The notes under the pieces: model-generated
The model's database searches: none
Told to the model about the DNA's origin: nothing
The model's input: the letters and a program-made list of their open reading frames with translations, nothing else
Source of the DNA: Sycobia sp. Sy_11
Taxonomy: Eukaryota > Arthropoda > Insecta > Hymenoptera > Epichrysomallidae
NCBI GenBank assembly: GCA_018907035.1
Contig: JACCIC010000189.1
Coordinates: forward strand, 355,001 to 419,000
Reading direction: 5' to 3'
Length of the DNA: 64,000 nt
In this document: piece after piece, positions 1-13,053 of the stretch
Numbering within the stretch: the stretch's first letter is position 1
Layout: every line of letters begins with the position of its first letter
Made by a program: the position numbers and the translations under genes

Positions 1-11
1 CGAACAGAAGC

Positions 12-31
12 AAAAAAAAAAAAAAAAAAAA
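12..31. repeat. poly-A run
   Basis: About 20 A residues at the left edge of the window, followed by a broken A-rich tract to about 43. Confidence 0.9.
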
Positions 32-1162
32 ACAAACAAAAAAATACGACGAGCTTAACTCTGCCATTCGGGGAGCGAGCATTTTTTCCCCACCTGAAAT
101 TTTTATCCCACAGGGGCGAATGTTTTTAAAAGTAGGCGCTATTTTCCAAGGAACAAAAAAAAAAAAATACGTCCCTCCATATTACATTCTAAAAATTTAA
201 TGTAGTACACGCACATGCACGCGGGCATTTTAAATTCAACGATATAATATACGAGTGGTACGTATATATGCTTGTGTTTGCGAAAAAGAAAGTAAAAAGT
301 TTTGAATAAATCCTTAATTTATACATGTATGTATGCATGGATGTAAGTATATACATATGTAATATGAAATTTTACATCGGACCAGCCAATGTCTAATCCA
401 AATATACTATTTGTTCGAAATTTCAAAGCAGTCGTAGACAACGACGTTTTCCAACATGTATATAGCGACAAAAATATCAAATGGGGTAATTTGAATTTTT
501 TTCAAAAGTTTTCGTCGTTATTTCAGCTTTCAATAAAACGTTCAACAAAATTATTTAATGATTTCGAAATAAATTCTATCGAAATAAAAATGACTTCTTC
601 GAAAATGTAGTATTATTTTAATTTACAGTTAACTCACGAGTCAGACCAAATTACATGCAATCTTTCAGGATTGATAAAAAATTATTGGGCCTCTCTTTTT
701 AATATAATTAATTCTATTTTAATACAACGTGAAGTTGAAAACAAATGCCGCCTGGCGGCTCGAGTCAGTTGGAAAATAGAGAATAAATATCATGTTTTTT
801 TTTTGTTTTTGAAGAAATGCACTCGTAAGATCGTCCGTAAAAGATAGACTTCGAGCGAACGACCTCAGACGGTTAAATAAATAAATGGCTCGTTCTTCCT
901 TTGTCCCGCGAACTTCGTTGACATCTCCCGACCTCGGCGCGCGCGCCGTCGTTGAGGCGCTGAGGGGGGGGGGGGAGGTGGAAAAAAATTCAGGAGAAAA
1001 TGCAGTGGAAACGAGCCACGGACGCCTTTTATATTGGCAACCGTTTCGCAAAATACATAAACCGCACCGCCTCGGCGGCCGCTCTAAAGCTCCGCATTAT
1101 ATTCGTAAATTCAGTCCCGGCGTAGCGCGCGTTAAGCTTGTAAAATGTACGTATGTATATCC

Positions 1163-1193
1163 ATATATATATATATATATATACATACATATA
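1163..1193. repeat. (TA)n microsatellite
   Basis: A short TA array grading into ATAC repeats, in a GC-rich block. Confidence 0.9.
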
Positions 1194-1386
1194 AAACGCG
1201 TTTCTACATGTCTCGTATAACGGTCGGGTACGGGGCGGGGGAGGGTGCGAAAAACCGACCGTCGCCCCTTCCGAGTACGTCGCCATTATCGGGTTATGTG
1301 GGTCATTTCGCACTTCGGACCATTTAGACAGAACTCTCGTGGCTCGTTTTGCCGATCCTGCCCTGCCCCTCTACCCCAGCGCGCGC

Positions 1387-1444
1387 GCACACACACACAC
1401 ACACATCGCCTGCTCCCCCACCTCTCTCTCTCTCTCTCTCTCTC
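1387..1444. repeat. (CA)n and (CT)n compound microsatellite
   Basis: A CA run at 1387-1405 and a CT run at 1421-1444 are separated by a short C-rich spacer. Confidence 0.9.
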
Positions 1445-3063
1445 GGCCCTCGGTAAAAGTGCTTCCTGCGCGTACGAACCACCGCTTTACTTCGACTCTC
1501 CTGCCCGTTCGAAAATGAGGAAGAGCTGGCGAAAGTTTCGGTGGGGCGGGGGTGGGTAGGGGGTTTCGAGGAGTCGCATTATGTCGCAATCGGCGGCGTA
1601 GCGTCGGGGGGGGGGGGGGAGAAGGCCGGGCTCGGTGACGGGGACACGGCGCGGTGCGCGAGATGTAAATTCGACGGGGCCCGATGGCTCGAGGCAGAAA
1701 TGCAGGGAGCGCGGTAGACGGAGCTCTGCTCCCGTGCGGCCGGGGCACGCGACGCGTCCCGGGGTCGCGATCTCGTTATCGCCGGAATAGCCACTTTTAC
1801 GGCTTTCTGTTTCTCCACTTCTTCTCCCTTCTTTCGCCGCCGCTCGCCTCGCCTCGACCCTCCTTCCACGTACGCGCCTCCTCTCTTTTCCCCGGTCTTT
1901 TTCTTTTTTGTTTTTGTTTTTTTTTCGTTTTTCATTTTTTACACGCGCCGTAGCGGCTCGTGATCGTATATATCGATATGTAATTACGAGATACCGAGAG
2001 TCGCGAGTCCCGGCCCCTCGCCCCGATATCCGTATACTCGCGCGGAAAACATTGGATTGGAGGGTAAACACTTTCAATACTTTATATACTTTTATTTCGT
2101 AGCGAAATATTGGAAAATCATTGCGATTGTCTTATTTGCGAGATCCGAGCTCGTCGTCGCATTACTACTTTTTAAAGCTCTAGTATAGCAGTGGTATATA
2201 TGGGGAGATAAAAATTTTCGTTATTCCCCGGCAAATTTATTAATATTGGAAATACTGACTTTTGTATATTTTCCTTTCTGCAAATCGACCATGTATTCGT
2301 ATTAATATAATATCGAGTATTCAGTATGTTCTCGTGATATTTGAGATGATTTTCTAAAATTTTTTATTCAATAATATTTATATTCAATAATAATGTTCTG
2401 TTAAGTCTAATAAAGTAAGAGAAATGCGAAAAAATAATTTAATTTTTTAAATTTATTATTGAAGAATTCTTTTTGAAAAGTTTCTTTAATTCTTTTTCCA
2501 ATCGTTTTTGATTTTCATTTACAGTACGGTGTACTTAAATTTCTTACAATGCGATCGACCTGTTTGACATTTTTATTTCATTTTCTTTTTAATACTTGTT
2601 TCATTTACAGTATAATAAATAAAACTATATACTAAATATGAATATAAATTACATATTTATACTTTATAGGCCTTCGTGTATAATTTAAACTATGCAAAGC
2701 AACTTACTGAATCATAAATGCATGATACTACATTTATTACATTTATTGATTTAAATTTTATTTTAAAACAATTTTAGTATTTATAAAAAAAATGTGATTT
2801 CTACTTATTGACATATCTCGACTTCTAACGATTTTTACGCTTATCACAAAATTTCTAAAAGGTCACTTGTAATTTTGCCTTTTTTGCCAATATATTTTAC
2901 ATCGCGATTATCGCAAACGTGGACTTGAACCTTGAGAAGGAATATAATTTCCCGAAAAAATATTTCGTGGTGGAGTCAAGCACAAGTCAAAACTGCTGTT
3001 GAAATATATAATTAGCAGACGTATAATTGGTAGATGTATGAATTAACGTTGAATTTTTTCTGT

Positions 3064-3081
3064 GCATATACTAGTATATGC
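3064..3081. repeat. 18-bp perfect palindrome
   Basis: GCATATACTAGTATATGC is its own reverse complement. It lies at the edge between an AT-rich and a GC-rich segment. Such a site could bind a dimeric factor, but nothing else supports that. Confidence 0.8.
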
Positions 3082-4619
3082 CGGCGGTCAATATAGCATA
3101 TGCTGTATTAGAAAAATCGGCGCGTTGGACAATCGAAAATCCACACGGTACCTTCTACTCGAGCTAATTAAAAGAAACTCCGGTACGCGAGGCGAGCCGT
3201 AAGTTCCGTGAGAAAAAGTTTTCCAATCGTCGCTACCAGCTCAACCGTCCGCGTTATCCATTTGCATGTGCCTCGGTGCGAATGAGATCCAAGTGCGAAC
3301 GTGGCGGGAAGGAGAACGGAGTCGTCGGGGGGGAGGGGGCGACGGTGCCGAGGCGAAATTTCATTGGCCCGACTCTTCCGGTTATTTACCTTCCTCCGTA
3401 CCCGCGCGCCACCCACCCCCTCCCCACCCATCCTCTCGCCCCTTTTTACCGACACCCCACCCTCCGCCTTCCCCCCCCCTAAAAGCCTTCTGAAAAACGT
3501 CCCAATCAGACGTTTTAAATCTCTATTCTTGGGGGCGCTCCCCGCCGGCGGCGCGCGATAAAGCGAGCCAGACAGATGGAAAAGGGAGGAGGGCGCGAGA
3601 TCTTCGGCGATCGTACCCCCCCCCCTCACCATCCCCTCCTCGCCAGCCATCCCGCTGGCTGCCGGCTGAATCGGCGACAACTCAAGCGCGACATAAGACA
3701 GTGATAAAAGCCCCGGTTTAACGATCGATCGCGTGTATATATTCATATATATATATATGTAGGGGGTCGACCCTCACCGCCCTCCGAAGAAGACTCCCCG
3801 GCGGCGAGCGGCCAGAGCGCGTCGCTGCCGCTGGTCGACCTCTGCCGCCACCCCCTGCCCCCCCCCAGCCACAGTCTCCCGTGAATAATTCACTCTATCA
3901 ACATGAATTATCGGTCGTGCCGTTCGTTGTAAAATTAGTCGACGTTGAAATTCCCCCTCCCCCCCACCGTCACGCCCTCCGATGCCCCTCCCCTCCCCCT
4001 GCCGCCAGCGTAATAAGTAACTTGGACTTTTGAACTTTTGCATTAGCCCCCGACTGATATTTCTCCATCGATCTTTCTTGTGTTTTTTTCTTTTTTCTTT
4101 TTTTTTTTTAAAGCGCCGCCCGCTCTGCCCGTTAAACGATCGGCCTCAGCGAGTCGGCGGCGCGGGGGAAGGGGCTGAGTGACCCAACGCGACGCTTCAT
4201 CACGCGTACAAGATACCGGAAATTTTTCAAAGTAAGAAGAATTGTTCCTCTCTCTCTCTTTGTCTCTCTCTCTCTTTGTCTCTGTCTTTACTTTTTCTTC
4301 AGCCCGCCCTCTCGACCCCTTCGCCCGGACGGGCTTCATTTCGAACAGAGAGGGATAATCGGAAGTTTCCCGCCATTTTTCCCCGCGCGTTACCTACCGT
4401 CGAACTCGGCCCTTGTCATAATGATAATTCCCCGGGGCCGCGTCTCCCTACCGACAGATTCTTGCCATTAAAATTCATGACTCGGCGAAGTGTCGCTGCA
4501 CCGACCTTCTCGCGCCCCCGCTGTTATCCTCCCACCTCCCATCCACCACCCACGCGCCCCCCGCCCGTTGCCGTTCGCAGTCTCGATAGCTTCGGCCAAT
4601 TTCCCGGAACTGACGCTGG

Positions 4620-4651
4620 ATATGGATAGACTCAGCCATATGGATAGACTC
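4620..4651. repeat. 14-bp direct repeat next to a G13 run
   Basis: ATATGGATAGACTC occurs at 4620-4633 and 4638-4651. It is followed at 4655-4667 by 13 consecutive G residues. This looks like a replication-slippage duplication. Confidence 0.85.
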
Positions 4652-5397
4652 TGTGGGGGGGGGGGGGCGACAAGAAATCTACCAGGGTCCTTTTTGATCG
4701 ATAATATATCAGAATTGCCTCGGTTATTTCAACTTTTGATTTTTTACGTATATTATAATTTTCTTTCTGCATCTTTCTATCGATAATTGAGAAACAGAAC
4801 ATTTCAATTAGAATTGCAAGCGTTTATGAAGAAATAAGGCTTTTCAGGAATTATTTTTTATTTTTTAATCGAGCTCTTCGAAAATATACGAATTTTGTCC
4901 AAGCTTTGTATAAAATGAATTTGTCTTGTCTTCGTAGTCTCTTTTTTGTCTCTACAGGCTCCGTATTATTATGTTCATTCATACACCGATCTTTATAGTA
5001 TGATTTCCAATCGTGCTATCTTTGCGATATTAAGCAATAACTTTTTACGACCTGTTCATCAATATGTTCCGACACTCAGGCTCGACCGAGTGCGACATTT
5101 ATATATGATTTTTCGATGTTGGATCAGCATTATAAGCCCCGGCATTATATACAACTGGCTCAAATTTATTTTTCAAGACGCGAGCAATATGCTTAGAAAA
5201 AGATGCGTACATAGCGAGGCAAGCCATTGAGAATGTAGAGCGAACAAAAAAAACAAACAGACAAAAGCAATTACATTTTCAGTTCCTCTCAATATTCCGT
5301 AAGACACGATATACGGGCCGGGGGGGAGGGGCGGGAGAGGGACCTCGGAATATGCACCAGATGCGGAAATGCTTAATAATCGACAATTGCCGAATTA

Positions 5398-5802
5398 ATG
5401 AATAAAAAGCTCGGGCAATACGACGCCGAGAGAGGCGAGGAAATCGGCGACTCCCCCACTGTGCCGCAGTGCTGCGAGTTTGCCTACGAGACAGACACCG
5501 CGCTGTTCTGTACGAGGGGAACGAAGTATGCGTACGTCGATAAAAATATAAAATTATACGTGACCGTGTTCGCGCGCAATTTCCGGATAAACTCAACCCG
5601 TACAACCCGGTTTTTCGCCATCCTCGCATTACGCGCATATATATATATATATACAGTCAATCCTTATACAGTACTGCAGGTGAAGGGGGTGAAGCGAAGA
5701 AGTAAAGAAAACACCCGGATCTCTGTATGCGTGTGTGTCTGTGAGTGTATGTGTATGTACATATGTATATATAGGATCTCTCTAGAAGCGCGGAAAAGTT
5801 AA
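5398..5802 (+). CDS. hypothetical open frame, first ~80 codons coding-like
   Basis: The first part (MNKKLGQYDAERGEEIGDSP, later CCEFAYETDTALFCTRGTKY) has acidic residues and GC-ending codons like a real exon. The remainder is translated (TA)n and (GT)n repeat. The opposite strand is also open over the same interval, which is common in CpG-rich DNA and argues for chance. No family was recognised and no splice donor of quality follows. Confidence 0.1.
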   Translation: MNKKLGQYDAERGEEIGDSPTVPQCCEFAYETDTALFCTRGTKYAYVDKNIKLYVTVFARNFRINSTRTTRFFAILALRAYIYIYTVNPYTVLQVKGVKRRSKENTRISVCVCVCECMCMYICIYRISLEARKS

Positions 5803-5838
5803 ATAAACAGCACAGAGCGAAAAAGGGAGTTAGCGAGA

Positions 5839-5844
<6 letters not shown>

Positions 5845-5873
<29 letters not shown>
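5845..5873. repeat. (GA)n microsatellite
   Basis: About 14 uninterrupted GA units. Confidence 0.95.
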
Positions 5874-5876
<3 letters not shown>

Positions 5877-6200
5877 TAAATTCGCTCTGGCTGGCTGCAG
5901 AAGAAACGCGAACGATTCCTTGACCGTCCGGCGCTTGTTTGTAGAGTCGCAGCAACGCCGCGGGGCGGAGAGGAGCCGGGAGGGTGAGGGCAAAGGCGCG
6001 CGTCTCCCTTTGTTTCCTTCCTCCTCTTTCTCGAGCTCTCGCCTCCCTTTATACAAACGGGGACTCGAGTGACCCGCCACCCCCCCCCCCGGAGCCACTG
6101 CATCCTTTTATATATTCGATCCCTCGCGCGCGGCGTGGCCGGCTCTATGCATTGCCTCGGAGGGAAATTTAAAATTTTTATCTCGATATATGGTGTGTGT

Positions 6201-6206
<6 letters not shown>

Positions 6207-6276
<70 letters not shown>
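6207..6276. repeat. long (TA)n microsatellite
   Basis: About 70 bases of TA with single interruptions, preceded by a GT-rich lead-in at 6191-6206. Confidence 0.95.
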
Positions 6277-6280
<4 letters not shown>

Positions 6281-6522
6281 TGCATACATACACAAACGGT
6301 TCGACCTATCTACAAATTTATTATTAAACAGCATCAACTTCGGGACCTACATAACACTTTCTCGAGACAAAATTCGTCGATACTGAAAAAAATTTCTAAT
6401 CAATCTGCTTGACTTTGTCATATCGTAGTCCCCCGCTCCCTCTCCCCCATTGATTTACGGCGTGAAACGCGATTTGGTTTTTCATCATCCGATTACTTTA
6501 TTTTTCATCTTTTGTTTTCTCA

Positions 6523-6524
<2 letters not shown>

Positions 6525-6555
<31 letters not shown>
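6525..6555. repeat. (ATT)n microsatellite
   Basis: About ten ATT units in AT-rich DNA. Confidence 0.95.
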
Positions 6556-7522
6556 GTTCGCAGTGCGTGTCGGATTGGGCGTTCAACTTCGCTGCGCAAG
6601 CCATTTAGTTTTACTATCGCAGCAGAGCGACCCCGCGTATTTCCGAGGCTACGGTTTATATCGGAAAATCCGCGTTTTATCATGAGCCTTAACGCTAAAT
6701 TCGTACGAGTGTCACGATGGATTGGGAGCAAATATTACACTAAAAATCTAAAAATCGTTTACTTTTTGAGCGCGTGTGCGTGTGTGTAACATAATGTGCA
6801 TTGATATAATTCGCTGTGCGCACGAAGTTGGGAGGGAATGGACGAATCGAATTGGAGCGCTAATGGTAAACTGAACTGTCAATCTGCTTAATAAACAAAT
6901 GATTTCACAAAGATGAAATTTAACTGCGCTCAAGCGGAATAATATGAACGATAATATAGGATATTTTTGGAAGTTGCGACATGTCGACATGCCGGTATAA
7001 CCTTAAAAACCGCTCATGTCTATGAACAGGAGCACGCATTGTTCGTTTGCGATTGGAGTATTTCGTACAATAGTTGGGTAAAAAGAGTGTAACAAAAATG
7101 TGGTTGATTCTGACGACAGTTCGTAATTCTAATTTGTCAGTAAACTTTAACGGTCCTGCTGTCTATAGAGGTGCAAGTGAATAATATAATTTCATTAATT
7201 TACCCACTTTCAAGGTAAATAAATTATATGCGGTTCGCTCGAGCTGACTGCAAGTCAAATTATTACATTTACACCTCTTTAACAGGAGGTCCATCAGTTT
7301 CTTAAATTCAAATACAAATAGTGCAAGGTGTTGTACATTCAGCACAGATCAGAATATTCGTCAATTCCAAAAGGAACGAATCATTAGATGGCGCGGCAGT
7401 CTGTGAATTATAATGATATCTATTTCGATATTAATCGAATACCGTATATAAATACATATGTATATTGACGGATAAATATCGTTTTATATTATGCACAAGA
7501 CAGCGGCGCGGCAAGCTGTGCG

Positions 7523-7527
<5 letters not shown>

Positions 7528-7570
<43 letters not shown>
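7528..7570. repeat. (TA)n microsatellite
   Basis: An uninterrupted TA array within a CpG-rich block. Confidence 0.95.
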
Positions 7571-7574
<4 letters not shown>

Positions 7575-7995
7575 GAAAAATCAATGGGCCGTCCTCGAGT
7601 CCACGCGCGCCCCCTGGCGCGCACATTGTTATTTATTCGCCGGGTATCGAAATTTATCGCTATAATTTATATAACACATATATAATCCATAGCTGCGAGT
7701 CGTTCTCCGAATATTATCCGCGGGGGAGGGGGCTGGAGGGGGGGGGCGTCGTGAATTTAAGTTTTAATTAGCGGAATCGCCCAGACGTGCGTCCCCGTGC
7801 GGACACGCGCGCGAAATTACGCATAATGCATGCGCGCGCCACGCTGTAAAACTGCCGGCGTACAAAAGTGCTCGTAATTCGGCGAATCGATCGGGCGACG
7901 ATCGTAAATTCGGTACGCGCCGCGAACAATGGGCGCGACAACGCTCGCCTCGTTTCGTTCGTTTCCCGTATAGAATTATATATGTTCATGTGTGT

Positions 7996-7996
<1 letters not shown>

Positions 7997-8042
<46 letters not shown>
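7997..8042. repeat. (TA)n microsatellite
   Basis: An uninterrupted TA array about 430 bases from the previous one. Confidence 0.95.
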
Positions 8043-8045
<3 letters not shown>

Positions 8046-10491
8046 CCTCCGTGCCTCCGTCGTTTACGCCCCGGACGGGTGAAGAGGGCCCGGGGGGATT
8101 AGCCAAAAAACTTCCCATCGGCCGGGCGACGATCGCGCGCACATTTTTCGAATAATCATACCATCCACCCACCCACTCCCCTCCCCAGAAACTCCGTCCG
8201 CGGAGAGCTCCGCGAATAATATTCAGCGACAGGCTCGCGAGAGCACGGCGGCGCTCTCGCCGCAGCGAATCCTCCGCGGGTCGCGCGCAACGACGGGATT
8301 GTTCCCGTACGCCTGCGAACAGCGGGACGGGGAGTATCCAATCGTCGCGCGGTAGATCCGCGCTCACTCCCCCCCCGCCCCTCCCGTCGCGCTGTTTGCC
8401 GACACGTCCCACGCCCCTCGGACCGCCAGCCCCGTCGGCCGCGTCGACCTCGTGCTCGGGAGTGCGGTGCGTCGATGTAATCAAGACTCGATCATCGCTC
8501 ACAAATATTTGCGCCTCCCCGTGCAGAGACGTTTCGCGTGTATTTATTTAAATTCAATTTGCTCGCGGCTGGCGAGGGGAGGGGTGGGGGTGGGGTGGAC
8601 ATGCTCGATCGGAGCGAGACCTGGATGACGAGTCGTCGTTCGCGCTCGGAGAGCAATAATGCGCGCTGTACTTTACGGTGGACGATATATGATTTTTGGC
8701 AGAAGTGCCAACTGCAACATAATAAGTATAGTTCTTCGTTAGGAGTTCGTTGCTGCACAAGTTCTTTCTCGATCGAAATCTGCGATACAGCGATGGAACA
8801 ATTAGTGGCAAGTTTTACGTTAACATTTTTGAAACTCAGCAGCATTACGTTCGATATAAAGTTTACCAAGAAATTTTTTTACGAATCGACTGTAAAGTAA
8901 AGTTTCTCTTTATCAGTGTAATTTGTACTTTGACGGCATAAATATAAATTTATGTATGTATATTATATGGTCATTTCTGATTTTTTGAAAAGTACCTAAA
9001 CAGTCTGACACGTTCTCTGCATGCTTAAGGTTAGTTCACAACTGAGAATCACAAAATTTTAATGATTTAATAATTATTTATTACTACGAGAATGTATATA
9101 TAATTTTACAGGATTGAAATATTATAATGTAAAAAAATACCACGTTTTCATTAAAAAAAAGTAATATAGCGAACAATGAATTTCTGATAATTAATTTTGG
9201 TTAGATTGTTAGAATTATTGTTATATGCTTCTAAAAAGGCCAATGTAATTATCATTTATCTTGTTTTCAGTTTAAAGCCCGGCGAAGATTAAGAGCGGTC
9301 GATCGAAACTTTGTTATTTGCGTTATTATTTGCTCCGACCACCCTTGTCATGAAATAGACTCTTGTTACACAGGAGAAAGCAGGAATACTCGACGAGGTT
9401 GTTTTAAAACGAACAAATAATAAGTGATTATAAATAGATTTGATGTTTGGATTTCGTGGCGAAAATTCAGTCTGATTGATAATATCGTAATTTCCATCTG
9501 CTTCAACATCTTAATGATTAGTTTCGAAGAAAGGTCGTTTTGCCAATGAGAGAGCAACGAGAGCACTGTTTACTTAGTCCTTAGCCAAATTGACGCGAAG
9601 AAAACCGTCGTTTATTCTTTATGAAATTTTGCGAAGTTAAATTATTGTTCGGAAAATGAAAAGGTCAAAAACGATTGTAAATATGTGGAGCGATGAATTT
9701 CTAAACTTGGCCGATACCTTCACTTCGAAGCATATCGAGCTTTTTTTGTTCTCGCTGTTGTTTCTCTTGTTGTCGTCCTCGTTATTTTTATCGCGAATCG
9801 AATTTCGTACGCGCGACTCGAGCGCATCCGGCATTTTTTTTTTTTTTTTACATCCGAATATTGAATATGTCGGGTGTATTTTATACGGCCCTCGTATGAA
9901 TATAATGCGGGCGCGGCGAGAGGAGCCGGGGGAATAAAAATGAAACGTTATACGCGTACGGCAAAAGTATCGGGAAAATAAAGCGCATCGTCGACAGCAG
10001 CGCCGCGCCATGGCGACGTATCGCCTGCGAGCGCGGCCAACGTATTATGTCGAAGAGATTGAAAAGTTGATGGAAACAAGAAACAACAACGACAACAAAA
10101 AAAAAAAAAAAAACAAACAAGACAAACGTTGTTGGGTGCTTAATACGCGTACACAACCCCGTCCCCGCCTCTTTCGCGCATTGTAATTTCTCCGAGTGCC
10201 GTTCGTTGGGCGCTACGATTCCAGCATTGGGTCTCGCCTTTGGAAGCGAGCACGTTCCGTTCCCGTAAAAGAGCCTAATGATCCAGGCAGTGTTTTGAGA
10301 TTCCAGCCAATAGCACTTTTATATGAACTCTCAAGGATACGGTTACGGACTTCTTTATTCATTAATTATTATGAATTTGTCATTACTCTTTTATTCATTA
10401 ATAAGTTAAAAATAAACGAATACACCATTGAAAGATATATTGACTGCACTAGCGAAATCAAATGTTCCATGGACATTTAAATTATCTATCT

Positions 10492-10542
<51 letters not shown>

Positions 10543-10548
10543 TATATA
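10492..10548. repeat. (TA)n microsatellite
   Basis: A TA array with TATC and TACA variants at its ends. Confidence 0.95.
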
Positions 10549-12363
10549 CATGTATATAACAGTGTCAATTGTTTTATTGCATATGACTGTATCAATCGTT
10601 TATCTGTTATATTTAAATATATTTTGAATTAAATTACAAAAAGCTTTTAAATTAATTTGTGATAATCTGATCATAAATAAACGACCATTGAGAAGTAAGA
10701 CAAATGAAAATGGTTAAATTAATAAATTAAATATGAACAATATATAAATAGATTTTTAGTAGCTACATCAATTTGATATAAATTTTATAAAGAAAGACAG
10801 TGGAAATTTATAAAGTTAAAACAATGAACTGAATATTTTCGATAGTCAACACTTTATACAGTGCTGTAACTGCAAAATACCATTCGCTCCTTACGTAAAA
10901 ACGTGCATTTGAGATGACGATGGCGTGCCCTTTCGTTGCCTGTAATCTTTTGTGCACGTTTCTACTTGGAGAAGAATCTGGAGATTTTCGAAGGCTGAAA
11001 AAGTCGTTATAAAATCTTAGAGATAATGAACTCTATAAAGATAGAGCAAAATTTCGAATTAGTGAAATGTTCCGAGCCATCTGGTTGCGAGGCGAGGCGT
11101 GTCGAAAATTAGAATGCAGCTTTCAACGTTGTTACGGAGGCGCTTGCAGTCAAGGGAGGGTAAATCTATTAAAAGCGCGAGCGTGCGCATCGACGGGTCT
11201 CTTTTACCACTGGCCGTCTCTATCAGGCGGGTCGTAATTCTAATAAATAATAATTTTTTTTCTGACATTTCGTTACTGTTCATTTATTGAAAGATTTCTT
11301 AAGTCAAGAACAGATACTTGCGAGAATCGCTTACGACCGGCCGCTGGAGCTCCACGTCTGATTTTGTTCCCGACCTCACGATCCCGCGCGGACGCTTTGC
11401 GAGGCAATTTTCATTCCGTGGAAAAACTTGTCCTACCGGAAATCGACGGACGGAATTCGACGCGCGTTATCGACGTCTTGGAGGCATCTTGCTAGTTTCG
11501 GCATCGAGTGTATACTTAACACGGATCAGCTTCGATTTCAGATGTATCAGAGTTGACAATAAATTATCTATGCCGCAATTCAGGAAGATTCGTGGAATAT
11601 TTTACAAATTCTAGCCATGTTTATTTAACCATTTGCTCGATTTTTTTTTTAGCGAAAGAGTACAATGATTTAGATCTAGGCTCTTTTTGAAAATCAGCTC
11701 TGTTACGAATAACAATCTTAGAGCTAATATGCGTCGGTCGATATTTAACGTTGAGTGGGCATCATTCAAAATCCATCCAGTGTAAAGTAAACGAGAAATA
11801 TGAATGTAGAACTCGTTGGCAATTATGGAAACGCGCCAGTAGAGTCGACCGAGTAGAGCCACAGCCAAACATCGCCAATCAATCGTTCGATACTTTTACT
11901 ACACTTTCGAAAATAAAAAAGAAGAGATTAATGCCGATTGGCCCTGGCGCGAAAGAATCAATTCTGGACAGTTTATGGAGTATTGAGACATTAGTTTTGG
12001 TATAGCTGCGTCAGCTACCGACGATAAAAGATCCGTTGTTACCGATTACGTTTTAACACAAACATGTTTATTTTATGAAAAATAACACTAGGCAAGCGGG
12101 TATATGCAATATCCCGCACAATATGATTGAACATCATGACTCAATGCTTGTAGATTGTAAAATTTTCGTTTCTTGACGGTAACGCCCGAAATCGTCAAAA
12201 ATACCAAACCTAATGCGCGCGAAAAACGCTGAAAAACGTATTCGATGCTCGCAGAAGCATTAAAAAATAGTTACCTTGAAGTTTAGCTATTAACTTCAGC
12301 TAAGCTAAACGTTACGTTGTATTTAGCTAAGAAATAGCCACGAAGAACGAAATCAGGATTCTT

Positions 12364-12852
12364 TTGACAATCGAAGCGTACAATTGCATTCTGCAAGTCC
12401 GACGCATCTTTCAGGCGTTAATGCAGTCGCCTAATGCAATATCTGAGTGGGTGACTGATGAGACCGCTGTCTCCCTCCTGCTCTTAGTACTGACAAAATC
12501 AGGAATACGATGTTCGCCACTTGAAAAAAATTACCTTATTTATATTAAATATTGCACTATTCTGTTGCACGTGATTATCTTCTTTTTATCGCACTGCTCA
12601 CCGTACACAGTATGGGAATTTATTTATTTTTCTTGCCCCATTCTGATTTATATTTTTAACAAAAGTTATTATACAAGATTTCCACTCGACGCGATACAGG
12701 GCACGAAACATAAGGCGAATAAATGCATTCAATCTACCTCGGTCCTCGTCCCCTGTCTTTCACCCCCCCCCCCCGATTTTACAGCTTTTCATTTAGGGCC
12801 TGGGATCGTATATCGAAATAAGATCATACGGAAACTATATACATACGTGTAG
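12364..12852 (+). CDS. hypothetical 162-residue open frame, partly hydrophobic
   Basis: This is the longest ATG-initiated frame in an AT-rich part of the window that is not mainly low complexity. It begins MTIEAYNCILQVRRIFQ and contains two hydrophobic stretches (about residues 38-48 and 66-100) that could span a membrane. It ends with a proline run translated from a poly-C tract at 12762-12774 and a tail that runs into a microsatellite. No signal for splicing or promoter was seen, and no family was recognised. One frame of this length is near what chance would give in 64 kb. Confidence 0.13.
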   Translation: MTIEAYNCILQVRRIFQALMQSPNAISEWVTDETAVSLLLLVLTKSGIRCSPLEKNYLIYIKYCTILLHVIIFFLSHCSPYTVWEFIYFSCPILIYIFNKSYYTRFPLDAIQGTKHKANKCIQSTSVLVPCLSPPPPDFTAFHLGPGIVYRNKIIRKLYTYV

Positions 12853-13001
12853 ACATACGCACATACGCGTGTACACAGACACACACATAGATACTCGAGG
12901 AAACAAAATTTTCATCAACACCAAAGCTTCTACCGTGTCCGCTTACTATGTATGTGTCCTTCATCCATAAAGTGCACATACCTCTACTTCCGCACTTTAA
13001 C

Positions 13002-13003
<2 letters not shown>

Positions 13004-13050
<47 letters not shown>
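13004..13050. repeat. (TA)n microsatellite
   Basis: A TA array running into a short CACACA tail. Confidence 0.95.

Positions 13051-13053
<3 letters not shown>

Larger units (their letters stand above)
1..2090. other. intergenic; AT-rich then GC-rich, no gene seen
   Basis: Positions 1-880 are AT-rich and hold a poly-A tract and a 73-codon frame (389-610) that is lysine/asparagine-rich and unrecognised. Positions 880-2090 are CpG-rich with G runs of 12 (964-975) and 14 (1606-1619). Open frames there overlap on both strands and look like chance. Confidence 0.6.
2090..5290. other. intergenic; no gene seen
   Basis: AT-rich to about 3160, then a C/G-rich segment with many poly-C runs to about 4680, then AT-rich again. 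A 94-codon frame at 4946-5230 has no recognisable domain. Nothing with splice-site and codon support was found. Confidence 0.6.
6280..12360. other. intergenic; no gene seen
   Basis: Mostly AT-rich, with a CpG-rich island at about 7,590-8,620 whose open frames lie on both strands. Around 12,285-12,335 the motif TAGCT recurs several times. No exon, tRNA or transposon was recognised. Confidence 0.55.
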
